Positions 25,040 to 33,303 of a DNA stretch of 64,000 nucleotides are shown one piece after another. Under the pieces are notes generated by a model. The model did not search any database. It had not been told where the DNA came from and worked only from the letters and a program-made list of their open reading frames with translations. Source of the DNA: Mesorhizobium_B sp035998495 (GTDB lineage Bacteria; Pseudomonadota; Alphaproteobacteria; Rhizobiales; Rhizobiaceae); assembly GCA_035998495.1 (NCBI GenBank), contig DASYHP010000024.1:186001-250000 (forward strand), in the 5' to 3' direction. The position numbers and the translations under genes were made by a program. The stretch's first letter is position 1. Each line of letters starts with the position of its first letter.

Positions 25040-26623
25040 TTAAAAATCCGTCGGCGCGCCGCCTTCGGCGATGCGGCGGTCCACGAAGGCGTTGAGCTCC
25101 TCCTCAACGGCCGGGTCGATCGGCGGGCGTTCGTAGGTCGCGAGGCGCTCCTTCCACACGCGGTTGGCCTTCTCCACCGCCGTGGGCGCGCCGGCTTCCG
25201 ACCATGTCTCGAAATTGCGCCAATCCGACAGAACGGGCGCGTAGAAGGCTGTCTTGTATCGATCTTGCGTGTGTTTCGTGCCGAAGAAATGCCCGCCGGG
25301 CCCCACGTCGCGGATGGCGTCCACCGCGAGCGCCTCTTCGGACAGGTCGAGCGGGGTCAGGAACTCCGCCACCATCTGCAGGAGGTCGATGTCGAGGATC
25401 GTCTTCTCGTAGGAGCAGGTCAGTCCGCCTTCCAGCCAGCCCGCGGCGTGCTTGATGAAGTTGCCGCCGCTCTGGACGGCGCCCCACAGCGAGAACACGC
25501 TTTCGTAGGCGGCTTGCGCGTCCACGGCGTTGGCCGCGCAGACATTCGAAGTGCGGTAGGGCAGGCGGTAGCGCCGCGCGAGCTGCCCGCCCACGATCTG
25601 CGCCTTCATGTATTCCGGCGTGCCAAAGGCCGGCGCGCCCGATTTCATGTCCACATTGGAGGTGAAGCCGCCATAGCCCACCGGCGCGCCTTTGCGCACC
25701 ATCTGCGAAAACGCGATCGCGGCCAGCGCTTCGGCGTTCTGCTGGACTAGCGCGCCGGCGACTGTGACAGGCGCCATCGCCCCGGCCAGCGTGAAGGGCG
25801 TGACCACCACGCACTGGCCGGCGCCCGACATCTGGATGATGCCCTCCATCATGGGGATGTCGAGCTTCAGCGGTGAGTTGGTGTTGATGATGGTCAGCAC
25901 CGAGGGTTCGGTGAGGAACTGCTCGTGGCCGACACCCCGGGCGATCCGCGCGATCTCGATGCCGTCCACGTTGCGCTCCCGCCCGAGGCTGTAGCAGTGG
26001 AACACCTTGTCGGTGAGCAGCGCGAAGTCGCGCAGGCATTCGAGGTGGCGGATCGAGGGGTGGATGTCCGTGGGCTCCACGGGATAGCCGCCGGTCAGAT
26101 GCACCACGTTGTGCATCTGACCGAGCTTCACGAGCTTGCGGAAATCCGCCTGGTTTCCCGCCCGCCTGCCGCTGTCAAGGTCAGAGCAGTTCGGCGCCGA
26201 GGCCATCTGCGAGAAGACGAGATTGTTCCCGCCGAAGCGCAAATTGTGCGCGGGGTTGCGCGCGTGCAGCGTGAACTCGGACGGACAATGCGCCATCAGC
26301 TCAAGGATCATGTCGGCGTCGAAGCGCACGCGCTCAGAGCCGTCCGTCACGTCGGCCCCGTGTTCTTTCATGGTGCGCCGTGCGCCGTCGTGCAGCACAT
26401 CGACGCCGATCTCTTTCAACACGCGCAGCGACGCCAGGTGGATTGATTCGAGCTCGTCGGCCGAAACGATCTCCGTCGGCGGGAAGGGAACGCGGAGCTG
26501 CCGAAAGGACGGCTGCTCGAAGCTCGCGCCGCCGCCCGCGCGCTTGCCCGCCCGCCCGCCGCGGCGCGAGCGCTCGCCGGAACCCCCGGATGTGCTTTCA
26601 GCCTCGATCGAAATGTCCGTCAT
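25040..26623 (-). CDS. MttB-superfamily (non-pyrrolysine) corrinoid methyltransferase, paralogue 2
   Basis: 527 residues, no in-frame UAG. Core motifs parallel paralogue 1: 'SLRVLKEIGVDVLHDGARRT', 'HLTGGYPVEPTDIHPSIRHL', 'IINTNSPLKLDIPMMEG', 'VVTPFTLAGAMAPVTVAGAL', 'SGAPAFGTPEYMKAQIVGGQ', 'HAAGWLEGGLTCSYEK', 'VGPGGHFFGTKHTQDRYKTA'. The N-terminal 35 residues are Ser/Gly/Arg-rich. Divergence in the central barrel indicates a different substrate from paralogue 1. It is followed on the same strand by DUF559, the FAD/GcvT dehydrogenase and the DddP-like gene, suggesting a second catabolic transcript. Confidence 0.9.
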   Translation of the reverse strand: MTDISIEAESTSGGSGERSRRGGRAGKRAGGGASFEQPSFRQLRVPFPPTEIVSADELESIHLASLRVLKEIGVDVLHDGARRTMKEHGADVTDGSERVRFDADMILELMAHCPSEFTLHARNPAHNLRFGGNNLVFSQMASAPNCSDLDSGRRAGNQADFRKLVKLGQMHNVVHLTGGYPVEPTDIHPSIRHLECLRDFALLTDKVFHCYSLGRERNVDGIEIARIARGVGHEQFLTEPSVLTIINTNSPLKLDIPMMEGIIQMSGAGQCVVVTPFTLAGAMAPVTVAGALVQQNAEALAAIAFSQMVRKGAPVGYGGFTSNVDMKSGAPAFGTPEYMKAQIVGGQLARRYRLPYRTSNVCAANAVDAQAAYESVFSLWGAVQSGGNFIKHAAGWLEGGLTCSYEKTILDIDLLQMVAEFLTPLDLSEEALAVDAIRDVGPGGHFFGTKHTQDRYKTAFYAPVLSDWRNFETWSEAGAPTAVEKANRVWKERLATYERPPIDPAVEEELNAFVDRRIAEGGAPTDF

Positions 26624-26976
26624 GCCCCCTCGTGCAAATCACTTCGCCGTCCCCACCGGCGGGCGCATACTGGACCTCCGAGGAAATCTCCAATGCCGGC
26701 CTCGCGACCGGGAGGGCCAGGGAAGCGACATGCGGCGACGGTCCGAGACGCGTCATCGGCAACCGGCTTGAACGGCTAAGAGAGGCCCGATAGTCTCCGC
26801 TCATGCGCCTCCGCGCCGTCCTTGTCCTGATCGCTTGCGCCGAAAAGCCCTCGGCGCGCACGCGCCATGCCGAGATGCTGCGGCTCTGCGCGCGCATCGG
26901 CTATTCCCCGCCCGCCGCCTGATCCCGCGCCGGCCTCCAGGCCGGATCTCTCGGTTCACGCAATGGCAGGAAGCTC
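26624..26976. other. 353-base intergenic region between divergent mttB-2 and aminotransferase genes
   Basis: No recognised gene. A weak 39-codon forward frame (26803-26922, MRLRAVLVLIACAEKPSART onward) has no clear ribosome-binding site and I do not call it. Promoters for both flanking genes should lie here, but I see no convincing hexamers or inverted repeat. Confidence 0.4.
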
Positions 26977-28368
26977 ATGACCTATCAGAACTATTCGCTC
27001 GCGCAGCTTCAGCGGCTCGACGCGGCGCACCATCTCCACCCCTTCACCGACCACAAGGATCTGCGCAGCGTCGGCTCGCGCATCATCACGCGCGCGGACG
27101 GGGCCTTCATCTACGATTCGGAGGGCAACCGCATCCTCGACGGCATGGCCGGGCTGTGGTGCGTGAATGTCGGCTATGACCGCAAGGAGCTGGCCGAGGC
27201 CGCCTACAAGCAGATGCTGGAGCTGCCTTATTACAACTCCTTCTTCCGCTGCTCGACGCCCACGCCCGTGCTGCTCGCGGCAAGGCTCGCGGAGATCGCG
27301 CCGAAGGGCCTGGGCCAGGTGTTCTATGGCTCGTCCGGCTCGGAGGCCAACGACACGGCGCTGCGGCTCGTGCGCCACTTTTGGGCGCTCGAAGGCAAGC
27401 CGGAAAAGAACCGTGTGATCTCGCGCAAACACGCCTATCACGGCTCGACCATCGCCGGCACGTCGTTGGGCGGCATGGAGCCCATGCACAAGCAGCTCTA
27501 TGGCGCGGTGCCCAACATCGCCCATGTGATGCCGCCCTATGCGTTCGAGCTCCAGCAGGCCGGCGAGTCGGAGGACGCGTTCGGCCTGCGCGCCGCACAA
27601 GCGGTTGAAGACGCGATCCTGGATGCTGGGCCGGAGAACGTCGCGGCCTTCATCGGCGAGCCCATCCAGGGCGCGGGCGGCGTGAAAATCCCGCCGCGCA
27701 GCTACTGGCCGGAGGTCGAACGCATCTGCCGCAAGCACGACGTGCTCTTGATGATCGATGAGGTCATCACCGGCTACGGGCGCACCGGCGAGTGGTTCGC
27801 CTCCCAGGCTTTTGGGATCACACCCGACACCATGACCACCGCCAAGGCGCTGACCTCCGGCTACCAGCCGCTTTCGGCGCTGTTCGTGGGCGAGCGCATC
27901 ACGGACACGCTGATGCGGGAAGGCGGCGAGTTCTATCACGGCTACACCTATGCCGGTCATCCCGTGGCCTGCGCGGTGGCGCTCGCCAATCTCGACATCA
28001 TCGAGCGCGAGGGCCTGATCGAGCGGGTGCGCGAGGACACGGGACCCTATCTGCTCCAGGCGTTGCGGGAGCATGTGGCCGATCACTCGCTGGTGGGCGA
28101 GGTCCGCGGCTTCGGGCTCCTCGCCGCCATCGAGATCGTGCAGAGCAAGGAGAGCCGCGCGCGCTTTGAGCCCTCGGGCCATGCGGCGGCGGCCGTGCGC
28201 GACCATGCCACGGCCAACGGGCTCATCATGCGCGCCACGGGCGACACGAACATCCTGTCGCCGCCGCTCACCTGGACGCGGGTCGAGATCGACATGGCGG
28301 TCGGGATCATCAAGGTGGCGCTTGACGCGGCGCAGGCGCAGCTTCAGCGAGAAGGCAAGCTGGCATGA
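26977..28368 (+). CDS. class III PLP-dependent aminotransferase (omega-amino acid:pyruvate type)
   Basis: 463 residues. 'MAGLWCVNVGYDRKELAEAA' near 50, 'YGSSGSEANDTALRLVRHFW' (PLP phosphate), 'VISRKHAYHGSTIAGTSLGG', 'LMIDEVITGYGRTGEWFA' (Asp to PLP nitrogen) and 'TTAKALTSGYQPLSAL' (Schiff-base Lys) define the family. Typical substrates are beta-alanine, putrescine, taurine or other omega-amines with pyruvate. Here it may process a nitrogen-containing product of the methylamine branch or be independent. It overlaps the next gene as ATGA. Confidence 0.9.
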   Translation: MTYQNYSLAQLQRLDAAHHLHPFTDHKDLRSVGSRIITRADGAFIYDSEGNRILDGMAGLWCVNVGYDRKELAEAAYKQMLELPYYNSFFRCSTPTPVLLAARLAEIAPKGLGQVFYGSSGSEANDTALRLVRHFWALEGKPEKNRVISRKHAYHGSTIAGTSLGGMEPMHKQLYGAVPNIAHVMPPYAFELQQAGESEDAFGLRAAQAVEDAILDAGPENVAAFIGEPIQGAGGVKIPPRSYWPEVERICRKHDVLLMIDEVITGYGRTGEWFASQAFGITPDTMTTAKALTSGYQPLSALFVGERITDTLMREGGEFYHGYTYAGHPVACAVALANLDIIEREGLIERVREDTGPYLLQALREHVADHSLVGEVRGFGLLAAIEIVQSKESRARFEPSGHAAAAVRDHATANGLIMRATGDTNILSPPLTWTRVEIDMAVGIIKVALDAAQAQLQREGKLA

Positions 28369-28775
28369 GCGGCAAACCGATCGTCCCTCCCATCGAGCCG
28401 GCAGATGCCTCGCCCGAGGCAAGGACCGTGTTCGACGACATCATGGCGGTGCGGAAAACCACGGAGGTGAACAACTTCTGGAAGGTCTTGGCGCACGACC
28501 CCGCCCTGATGAAGCGGACCTGGGAAAGCCTCAAGGAGGTGATGGCTCCCGGCGCGCTCGACCCGCTCGTCAAGGAGATGATCTACATCGCCGTGTCGGC
28601 CACCAATGGCTGCGAATACTGCACCTATTCGCACACGGCGTCCGCCCGCGCGAAGGGGCTGACGGACGCGCAGTTGATGGAACTGCTCGCGGTGGTCGGC
28701 AAGGCCAACGAGACGAATCGGCTCGCCAACGCGCTGCGCCCCCCGGTGGACGCTGCGTTCGAGCCGAAGGGGTGA
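28365..28775 (+). CDS. carboxymuconolactone decarboxylase/AhpD-family protein
   Basis: 136 residues with the AhpD-type redox motif 'NGCEYCTYSHTASAR' (C-x2-C-x3-H) around residue 84. The helical CMD fold is seen in 'FDDIMAVRKTTEVNNFWKVLAHDP' and 'LVKEMIYIAVSATN'. Members are thiol peroxidase partners or small decarboxylases. Coupled to the aminotransferase by a 4-base overlap. Confidence 0.85.
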   Translation: MSGKPIVPPIEPADASPEARTVFDDIMAVRKTTEVNNFWKVLAHDPALMKRTWESLKEVMAPGALDPLVKEMIYIAVSATNGCEYCTYSHTASARAKGLTDAQLMELLAVVGKANETNRLANALRPPVDAAFEPKG

Positions 28776-28835
28776 GCGGGAGGGAACCTCCCACCCGCTG
28801 CGGCTTTGTTCCACACTCGAATGGAGCTTGAAGGC

Positions 28836-29204
28836 ATGGCGACGCGGAGAAGAACCAGGCGCAAGGCGGCGGCCGTTCCCAAGGCGGTCGGGTTGATGCT
28901 CGCGCCCGCCGTGGTCGCCATGCGGATGCCTTTGCTGGCCGCCGAGGCTGCGTCCCACGGGGTCGCGCGGCCTGAAACGCTCATGGCGGTCAGCGAAAAG
29001 GCGGAAGCCTTCGCCGAAGGGGTGGTGGCCGCACAGATGTCGCTCGCGCGCTCGGCCTGGGAGTTCTGGCCCTCGGTGTTCGCCGGGCGCTCGCCGGCTT
29101 CGCTCGGCCTCAAGGCGGGGCAGGCGGCGCTCGACGCGGCGCTCGGGCCCGCGCACAAGGCCGTGGGCGCGAATTTCCGGCGTCTGTCGCGCCCGAAGGT
29201 CTGA
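28836..29204 (+). CDS. hypothetical alanine-rich basic protein (possibly phasin-like)
   Basis: 122 residues from ATG 28836 (upstream in-frame ATGs at 28806 and 28821 exist). The start is Arg-rich (MATRRRTRRKAAAVPK), followed by helical 'VGLMLAPAVVAMRMPLLAAEAA' and 'MAVSEKAEAFAEGVVAAQMSLARSAWEFW'. The Ala-rich amphipathic helices recall phasins and other polyhydroxyalkanoate-granule proteins, but no clear family signature is visible. It follows the AhpD-like gene by 60 bases on the same strand. Confidence 0.55.
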   Translation: MATRRRTRRKAAAVPKAVGLMLAPAVVAMRMPLLAAEAASHGVARPETLMAVSEKAEAFAEGVVAAQMSLARSAWEFWPSVFAGRSPASLGLKAGQAALDAALGPAHKAVGANFRRLSRPKV

Positions 29205-29218
29205 GCACCAAAAGCAAC

Positions 29219-29259
29219 AGCCGCATCCGCGCCTCCGCGGAGGCTCGGACGCGGCTTTT
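29219..29259 (+). terminator. rho-independent terminator
   Basis: AGCCGCATCCG and CGGACGCGGCT pair with one mismatch around an inner GCCTCC/GGAGGC hairpin and are followed by TTTTG. It lies 15 bases after the stop of the hypothetical gene and closes the aminotransferase transcript. Confidence 0.7.
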
Positions 29260-29451
29260 GCCACATGAACGCATGGCGACTTCGCGCTACGCTACGCTCG
29301 CGAAATCTTTCAGCTCCGGTACGCGCGACCTGATCCGAAGTGTTGGCGGCTGCGAACGACCGCCGTGGTTCTTCTTATAACGGGCCATCCTTACCACCCG
29401 GTTAGCGGGCGCTTAAGGGAGTGTGAACGCGGGGCGACGCAAGGGAACGCG

Positions 29452-30060
29452 ATGACGAGGCCAGGTGAGCTGAAAGGGCTGCTGGATGCGGTTCAGCGCT
29501 TCCTCGGATCGTTCGGTGCCGCCCTTCCGGCGCGATTCGTCACCCCGCTGTTGGACCCTCCTTCATCGCGCCCTCTCGCGGCCCGCCGGCTCCCCTGCCT
29601 TCGCTTCCTGCCCACCGTCGTGGACGCCGCGCCTGGAGAGAGCGAATCCCTGGTGACGCGCTTCGTCCACCTCGCGCCCTCGCTCCATTGGGGGCAGACC
29701 TATTCCGCCGCCGACCTCGGCGCGGATTTCCTCGACCGCTATGGCTGGGTGGAACTCGTCGGCACGCGCGGCCACTTCGCCAGCGAAAGCCTCGCCGCGG
29801 GCTTCCTGCTGCTGGGGCCGCACACGCTCTATCCCGATCACCACCACGAGGCGGAGGAGATCTACATCCCGCTCACGTCAGGCGCGGAATGGCGCAAGGG
29901 CGAGGAACCGTTTCGGCAACGCCGGGCGGACGAGGTCATCCACCACGCACCCAACGTCCCGCATGCCATGCGGACGGGCGAGGCGCCACTCCTCGCGCTT
30001 TACCTTTGGCGCGGCGGGCCATTGGCGCAGCGCTCGATCCTGAATGGCGTCAGCTCCTGA
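29452..30060 (+). CDS. cupin protein of the DMSP-lyase (DddL/DddQ-like) family
   Basis: 202 residues from ATG 29452; an in-frame GTG at 29365 would add 29 residues. The C-terminal cupin barrel carries 'GFLLLGPHTLYPDHHHEAEE', 'EEIYIPLTSGAEWRKGEEPF' and 'IHHAPNVPHAMRTGEAPLLA', that is Tyr127, His130, His132, Glu136, Tyr138 and His171 as metal/active-site candidates. The H-x-H-x3-E spacing, the YxL-GxAEW pattern and the length match PF16867 DMSP lyases (DddL about 230, DddQ about 200 residues). It could produce DMS and acrylate from DMSP, or act on an analogue. It converges with the TSUP permease gene with an 11-base overlap. Confidence 0.75.
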   Translation: MTRPGELKGLLDAVQRFLGSFGAALPARFVTPLLDPPSSRPLAARRLPCLRFLPTVVDAAPGESESLVTRFVHLAPSLHWGQTYSAADLGADFLDRYGWVELVGTRGHFASESLAAGFLLLGPHTLYPDHHHEAEEIYIPLTSGAEWRKGEEPFRQRRADEVIHHAPNVPHAMRTGEAPLLALYLWRGGPLAQRSILNGVSS

Positions 30061-30835
30061 TCCAGGCGCCCACGGGGTGGGCGGGGTCGATGAGGAGGCG
30101 AAGCGCGAGCGCGGCGCAGGTGAGCACGAGCAGCGGGCGGATCAGGCCCGCCCCGCGCCGCACGGCGAGCCGCGCGCCAACCTGCGCGCCGGCGAACTGC
30201 GCCAGGCCCATCAAGAGGCCGGCCAGCCAGAGAACCGCGCCCGCCCACGCGAACACTGCGAATCCACCGAAATTGGAGGCGAAGTTGAGCAGCTTCGTAT
30301 GCGCGGTCGCCTTGAGAAGGTTGAAGCCGGCCAGCGCCACGAAGCCGAGCATGAAGAAGGAGCCGGTCCCCGGCCCGAACAGCCCGTCATAGAAGCCGAC
30401 CAGCGGCACCAGCGTCAGCGCGAACAGCGCCGGCGGCATTTTTCGCGCGCGATCCACCTGGTCGAGGCCCGGCTTCAGGGCGAAGTAGAGCGCGATGGCG
30501 ATCAAGAGGAAGGGCAGGGCCGCCCGCAGCACCTCGCCCGGCAGCACGATGGCGACAAGAGCGCCGCCGAGCGAGCCCAGGAACGACAAGAGCGCCGGCC
30601 AGACCTGCTCGCGCGGGCTCACCTGTCCCTTCGCCGTATAGGCGAGGGTGGCCGAGGCCGAGCCGAACAGCGACTGCAGCTTGTTGGTGCCGAGCGCGTC
30701 CACCGGCGCGAGGCCCGCGAGCAGCAGGGCGGGCACGGTGATCAGGCCGCCGCCGCCCGCGATCGAGTCGATGAATCCGGCACCGAAGCCCGCGACCACG
30801 AGCAGGAGGAGGACGTCGAGGCTCAGGTCGGTCAC
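30050..30835 (-). CDS. TSUP/TauE-SafE family membrane permease
   Basis: 261 residues from GTG 30835 (an in-frame ATG at 30904 is possible). Eight or so hydrophobic segments and the repeated TSUP motif: 'GAGFIDSIAGGGGLITVPAL' and 'LVGFYDGLFGPGTGSFFMLG', with 'LGTNKLQSLFGSASATLAY' and 'AHTKLLNFASNFGGFAVF'. The family exports sulfite, sulfoacetate and related organosulfur anions. Next to a DMSP-lyase-like cupin this could remove a sulfur-containing product, although TSUP permeases are also found in many other contexts. Confidence 0.85.
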   Translation of the reverse strand: MTDLSLDVLLLLVVAGFGAGFIDSIAGGGGLITVPALLLAGLAPVDALGTNKLQSLFGSASATLAYTAKGQVSPREQVWPALLSFLGSLGGALVAIVLPGEVLRAALPFLLIAIALYFALKPGLDQVDRARKMPPALFALTLVPLVGFYDGLFGPGTGSFFMLGFVALAGFNLLKATAHTKLLNFASNFGGFAVFAWAGAVLWLAGLLMGLAQFAGAQVGARLAVRRGAGLIRPLLVLTCAALALRLLIDPAHPVGAWIRS

Positions 30836-31002
30836 GGGGCGCGGGTGGAAGGCTTGGAGGCGGGCGGGGCCCGCTCCTATGGTCCGTCCTTGTCGGGGAC
30901 GCAAGCGTCCGCGGCGGCTTTCGGCGGGCCGCGCGGCGATGAAGAAGCTCGTTCAGACCACCCACCGAGCGGATGGCGGGGAGGCGGGGGAACCCGCGCT
31001 CA

Positions 31003-33066
31003 TCAGCGCCCCTGCACCAGATCCTTGCCGATGTCGGAGTCCCCCGACAGCCGCATCTTGTAGACCTGGTAGTTCTCCATCACGCGCTGAACATAGGCGC
31101 GGGTCTCGTGGTAGGGGATGCGCTCGATCCAATCCACCACCGCGTCCACATCCGCACCGCGCGGGTCGCCATAGCGTTCGACCCATTCGCGGGCGCGCCG
31201 CGGACCGGCATTGTAGCCGGCGAAGGTCAGCACATAGGAGCCATCGAAGCGGCCGAGCTGCTCGGCGAGGAAGGCCGCGCCGAGCGTGGCGTTGTAGGCG
31301 GGGTCTGTGGTGAGCCGCTGGGGCGAGAAGGGCAGGCCCGCCTTGCGCGCCACCTCCTTGGCGGTGCCGGGCAGAAGCTGAAGCAGGCCCAGCGCGCCCG
31401 CTCCGGAACGCGCCGCGGCGTTGAACTCGCTTTCCTGCCGCGCGATCGCATAGGCCAGCGCCTTGCCCGCGCCCGAAATGTCGGCGCTGGCCGGAATGGC
31501 CCCCACGGGATGGGTGAGCGCGCCGATGTCGAGGCCTTGCGCGGCCGCCCCCTTGCCCACTTTCAGCGCCAGGAAATGGTCGCCGCGGCGCTCGGCATGG
31601 GCGGCCAGGAGCGCCACCTCGCCGGGGCTGGTCAGCTCGGCCGACAGCCCGCGGCACAGCGCGTCCGCGAGCGCCCTGTGCCCGGCCGCCTCAAGCCGGG
31701 CCATGGCCCGCACGGCGTCGCGGCCCTCGAAGCTCAGGCGGTCGGCGATGGTGGGCGTGGGGTCGGCCACGGCGATGCCGCGCTGGCCGAGCTTGGCGGC
31801 GGCGAGCTGGCCGTAGAAGGTCGTGCCGTAGGCCGCCGCCTTCTGGAAGGACGCCGCGGCGTCGCCGGACCCGCCGGATTCCGCCGTGCGCCCGAGCCAG
31901 TAATGCGCGCGCGAGATGGACACGGGCGACTCCGCCGCCTGGGCCAGGCGGCGGAAATGCTCGGCCGCCTTCTGCGGATCGTCGAGGAAGCGGAGCGCAA
32001 TCCAGCCGGCATGGAACTCGGCGTCCACGATCTGGGTCGCGCTTTCCGCGGCATGGCCGGCCGCGACCGCGTAGGCGCCCTTGAAATCCTCGAGGTCGAG
32101 AAGCTCGCGCGACAGCACCCGCCGCTCCATCCACCAGGCGTCGGGATCCGCCAGCGCGGCCTGCCCGGTCGGCGCATCGAGCATCACGGCGGCCGCTTCG
32201 GCGTATTCCCCCTTGCGTCGCAGGAGCTTGGCCTTGGCGAAGTGCCAGCCGGCGGAGCGCTGCGCGGCGGGAACGGCGTCGAGCAGCTTCTGCGCGCTGC
32301 GGTCCTCACGGATCGCCGCGCCCCAGGCGTCGGCCAGGCCTTCGGCGCCCGCGCGCTCGGCGATCCGAAGGGCCGCGTTCACGCGCTCGGCATGGAACAT
32401 CCGCTCCATGCGGAAGCGGTGGTCGGCCTGGGTGAGAAGATCGCCGAAATCCCGCAGGATCACGCTCTCCTGCGTCGCGTCGAGCTTTTCCCGGCGCCAC
32501 AGCGGCAGGATCACCGCTTTGGCCTTTTCGGGCGCGCCGAGCGCCAGATGCGCCCGCGCGAGCAGCACCACGCCCTCATAGGTGGCCGGCGCCTGCGCGG
32601 CGAAGGCCTCGATCACGGCCTCCGGGGCGGGCTTTTCCCGGAACAGCGCGCGCTCCAGGCTCCTGCGGAAGGTCCGCGCGCCGGGCCAGTCCGAAAGGTT
32701 CTCGCCCGCGCGGCGCAGTTCCTCGCTCGGCACGCCGCCGCCGCCGGCATAGGCGATGGCCCAGGACAGGATGGTGCGGTCGAGCGAGCCTTCCTCGAGC
32801 GCGTCGCGGGCCTGGAGCGCCGCGCCGATGCGGCCCGCGGAAACCGCGTCCAGCCCTTCCTTGAGCGGCGCCACCGGCCCAAACGGCTTGAGGTGGCGAT
32901 CCTTCTTGAGGCGATCCGTCTTGACCGTGGCGCCGATGGCGCCCGTCATTGCGGTCGCCGTGCCGGTAACGGTTTGCAGATCCACCGATGCGCTCACGCT
33001 GGCGGCGGGCAGAAGCGCCAGGGCGGAGAGCAGGATCGCGCTGGCGCGGCGTCGGATTGGCGGCAT
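31003..33066 (-). CDS. soluble lytic transglycosylase (SLT family)
   Basis: 687 residues from ATG 33066, which has GGGGA upstream; an upstream ATG at 33087 would precede the signal peptide by 7 residues. A signal sequence (SAILLSALALLPAASVSA) is followed by long TPR-like helical repeats and the C-terminal SLT domain: 'AIARQESEFNAAARSGAGAL' with catalytic Glu, 'GLLQLLPGTAKEVARKAGLP' and 'FAGYNAGPRRAREWVERYGD'. It cleaves peptidoglycan in the periplasm to give anhydro-muropeptides. Divergent from dapA. Confidence 0.93.
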   Translation of the reverse strand: MPPIRRRASAILLSALALLPAASVSASVDLQTVTGTATAMTGAIGATVKTDRLKKDRHLKPFGPVAPLKEGLDAVSAGRIGAALQARDALEEGSLDRTILSWAIAYAGGGGVPSEELRRAGENLSDWPGARTFRRSLERALFREKPAPEAVIEAFAAQAPATYEGVVLLARAHLALGAPEKAKAVILPLWRREKLDATQESVILRDFGDLLTQADHRFRMERMFHAERVNAALRIAERAGAEGLADAWGAAIREDRSAQKLLDAVPAAQRSAGWHFAKAKLLRRKGEYAEAAAVMLDAPTGQAALADPDAWWMERRVLSRELLDLEDFKGAYAVAAGHAAESATQIVDAEFHAGWIALRFLDDPQKAAEHFRRLAQAAESPVSISRAHYWLGRTAESGGSGDAAASFQKAAAYGTTFYGQLAAAKLGQRGIAVADPTPTIADRLSFEGRDAVRAMARLEAAGHRALADALCRGLSAELTSPGEVALLAAHAERRGDHFLALKVGKGAAAQGLDIGALTHPVGAIPASADISGAGKALAYAIARQESEFNAAARSGAGALGLLQLLPGTAKEVARKAGLPFSPQRLTTDPAYNATLGAAFLAEQLGRFDGSYVLTFAGYNAGPRRAREWVERYGDPRGADVDAVVDWIERIPYHETRAYVQRVMENYQVYKMRLSGDSDIGKDLVQGR

Positions 33067-33200
33067 GTTTCCCCAGTCCTTATCCATCGAACTCGTTTCG
33101 CGCTTACAGCATCTCGGGCGGATGAGGCTTCACAAAAGCTAGAGCCGCATAGTGAACGCCGACTTAATCCCACGACCGCGTTGCCTTGCGCCTGTCCGCC

Positions 33201-33229
33201 TTGATGCACGGGTGCGGCAAGACTATGGT
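33201..33229 (+). promoter_or_regulatory. candidate sigma-70 promoter for dapA
   Basis: TTGATG at 33201 and TATGGT at 33224 are separated by 17 bases, 75 bases before the dapA start, in the divergent region with the transglycosylase gene. Confidence 0.4.
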
Positions 33230-33303
33230 GCGCGGCCCGGAACGCCCCGGCACCGAAAAACATTGCAACAAGACGCGCAAAAGGGCGCTGGGGGAAGCTC
33301 CGC

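Noticed and set aside
8793..26623. Pyrrolysine-containing trimethylamine methyltransferases
   Set aside because: Neither MttB frame contains an in-frame UAG and no pyl genes are present; both belong to the non-Pyl superfamily.
26803..26922. 39-codon forward frame in the mttB-2/aminotransferase intergenic region
   Set aside because: No ribosome-binding site and unremarkable Arg/Ala composition; not convincing as a gene.
30973..33204. 743-codon forward frame opposite the lytic transglycosylase
   Set aside because: Antisense frame of low complexity; the reverse strand encodes a complete SLT protein with signal peptide.
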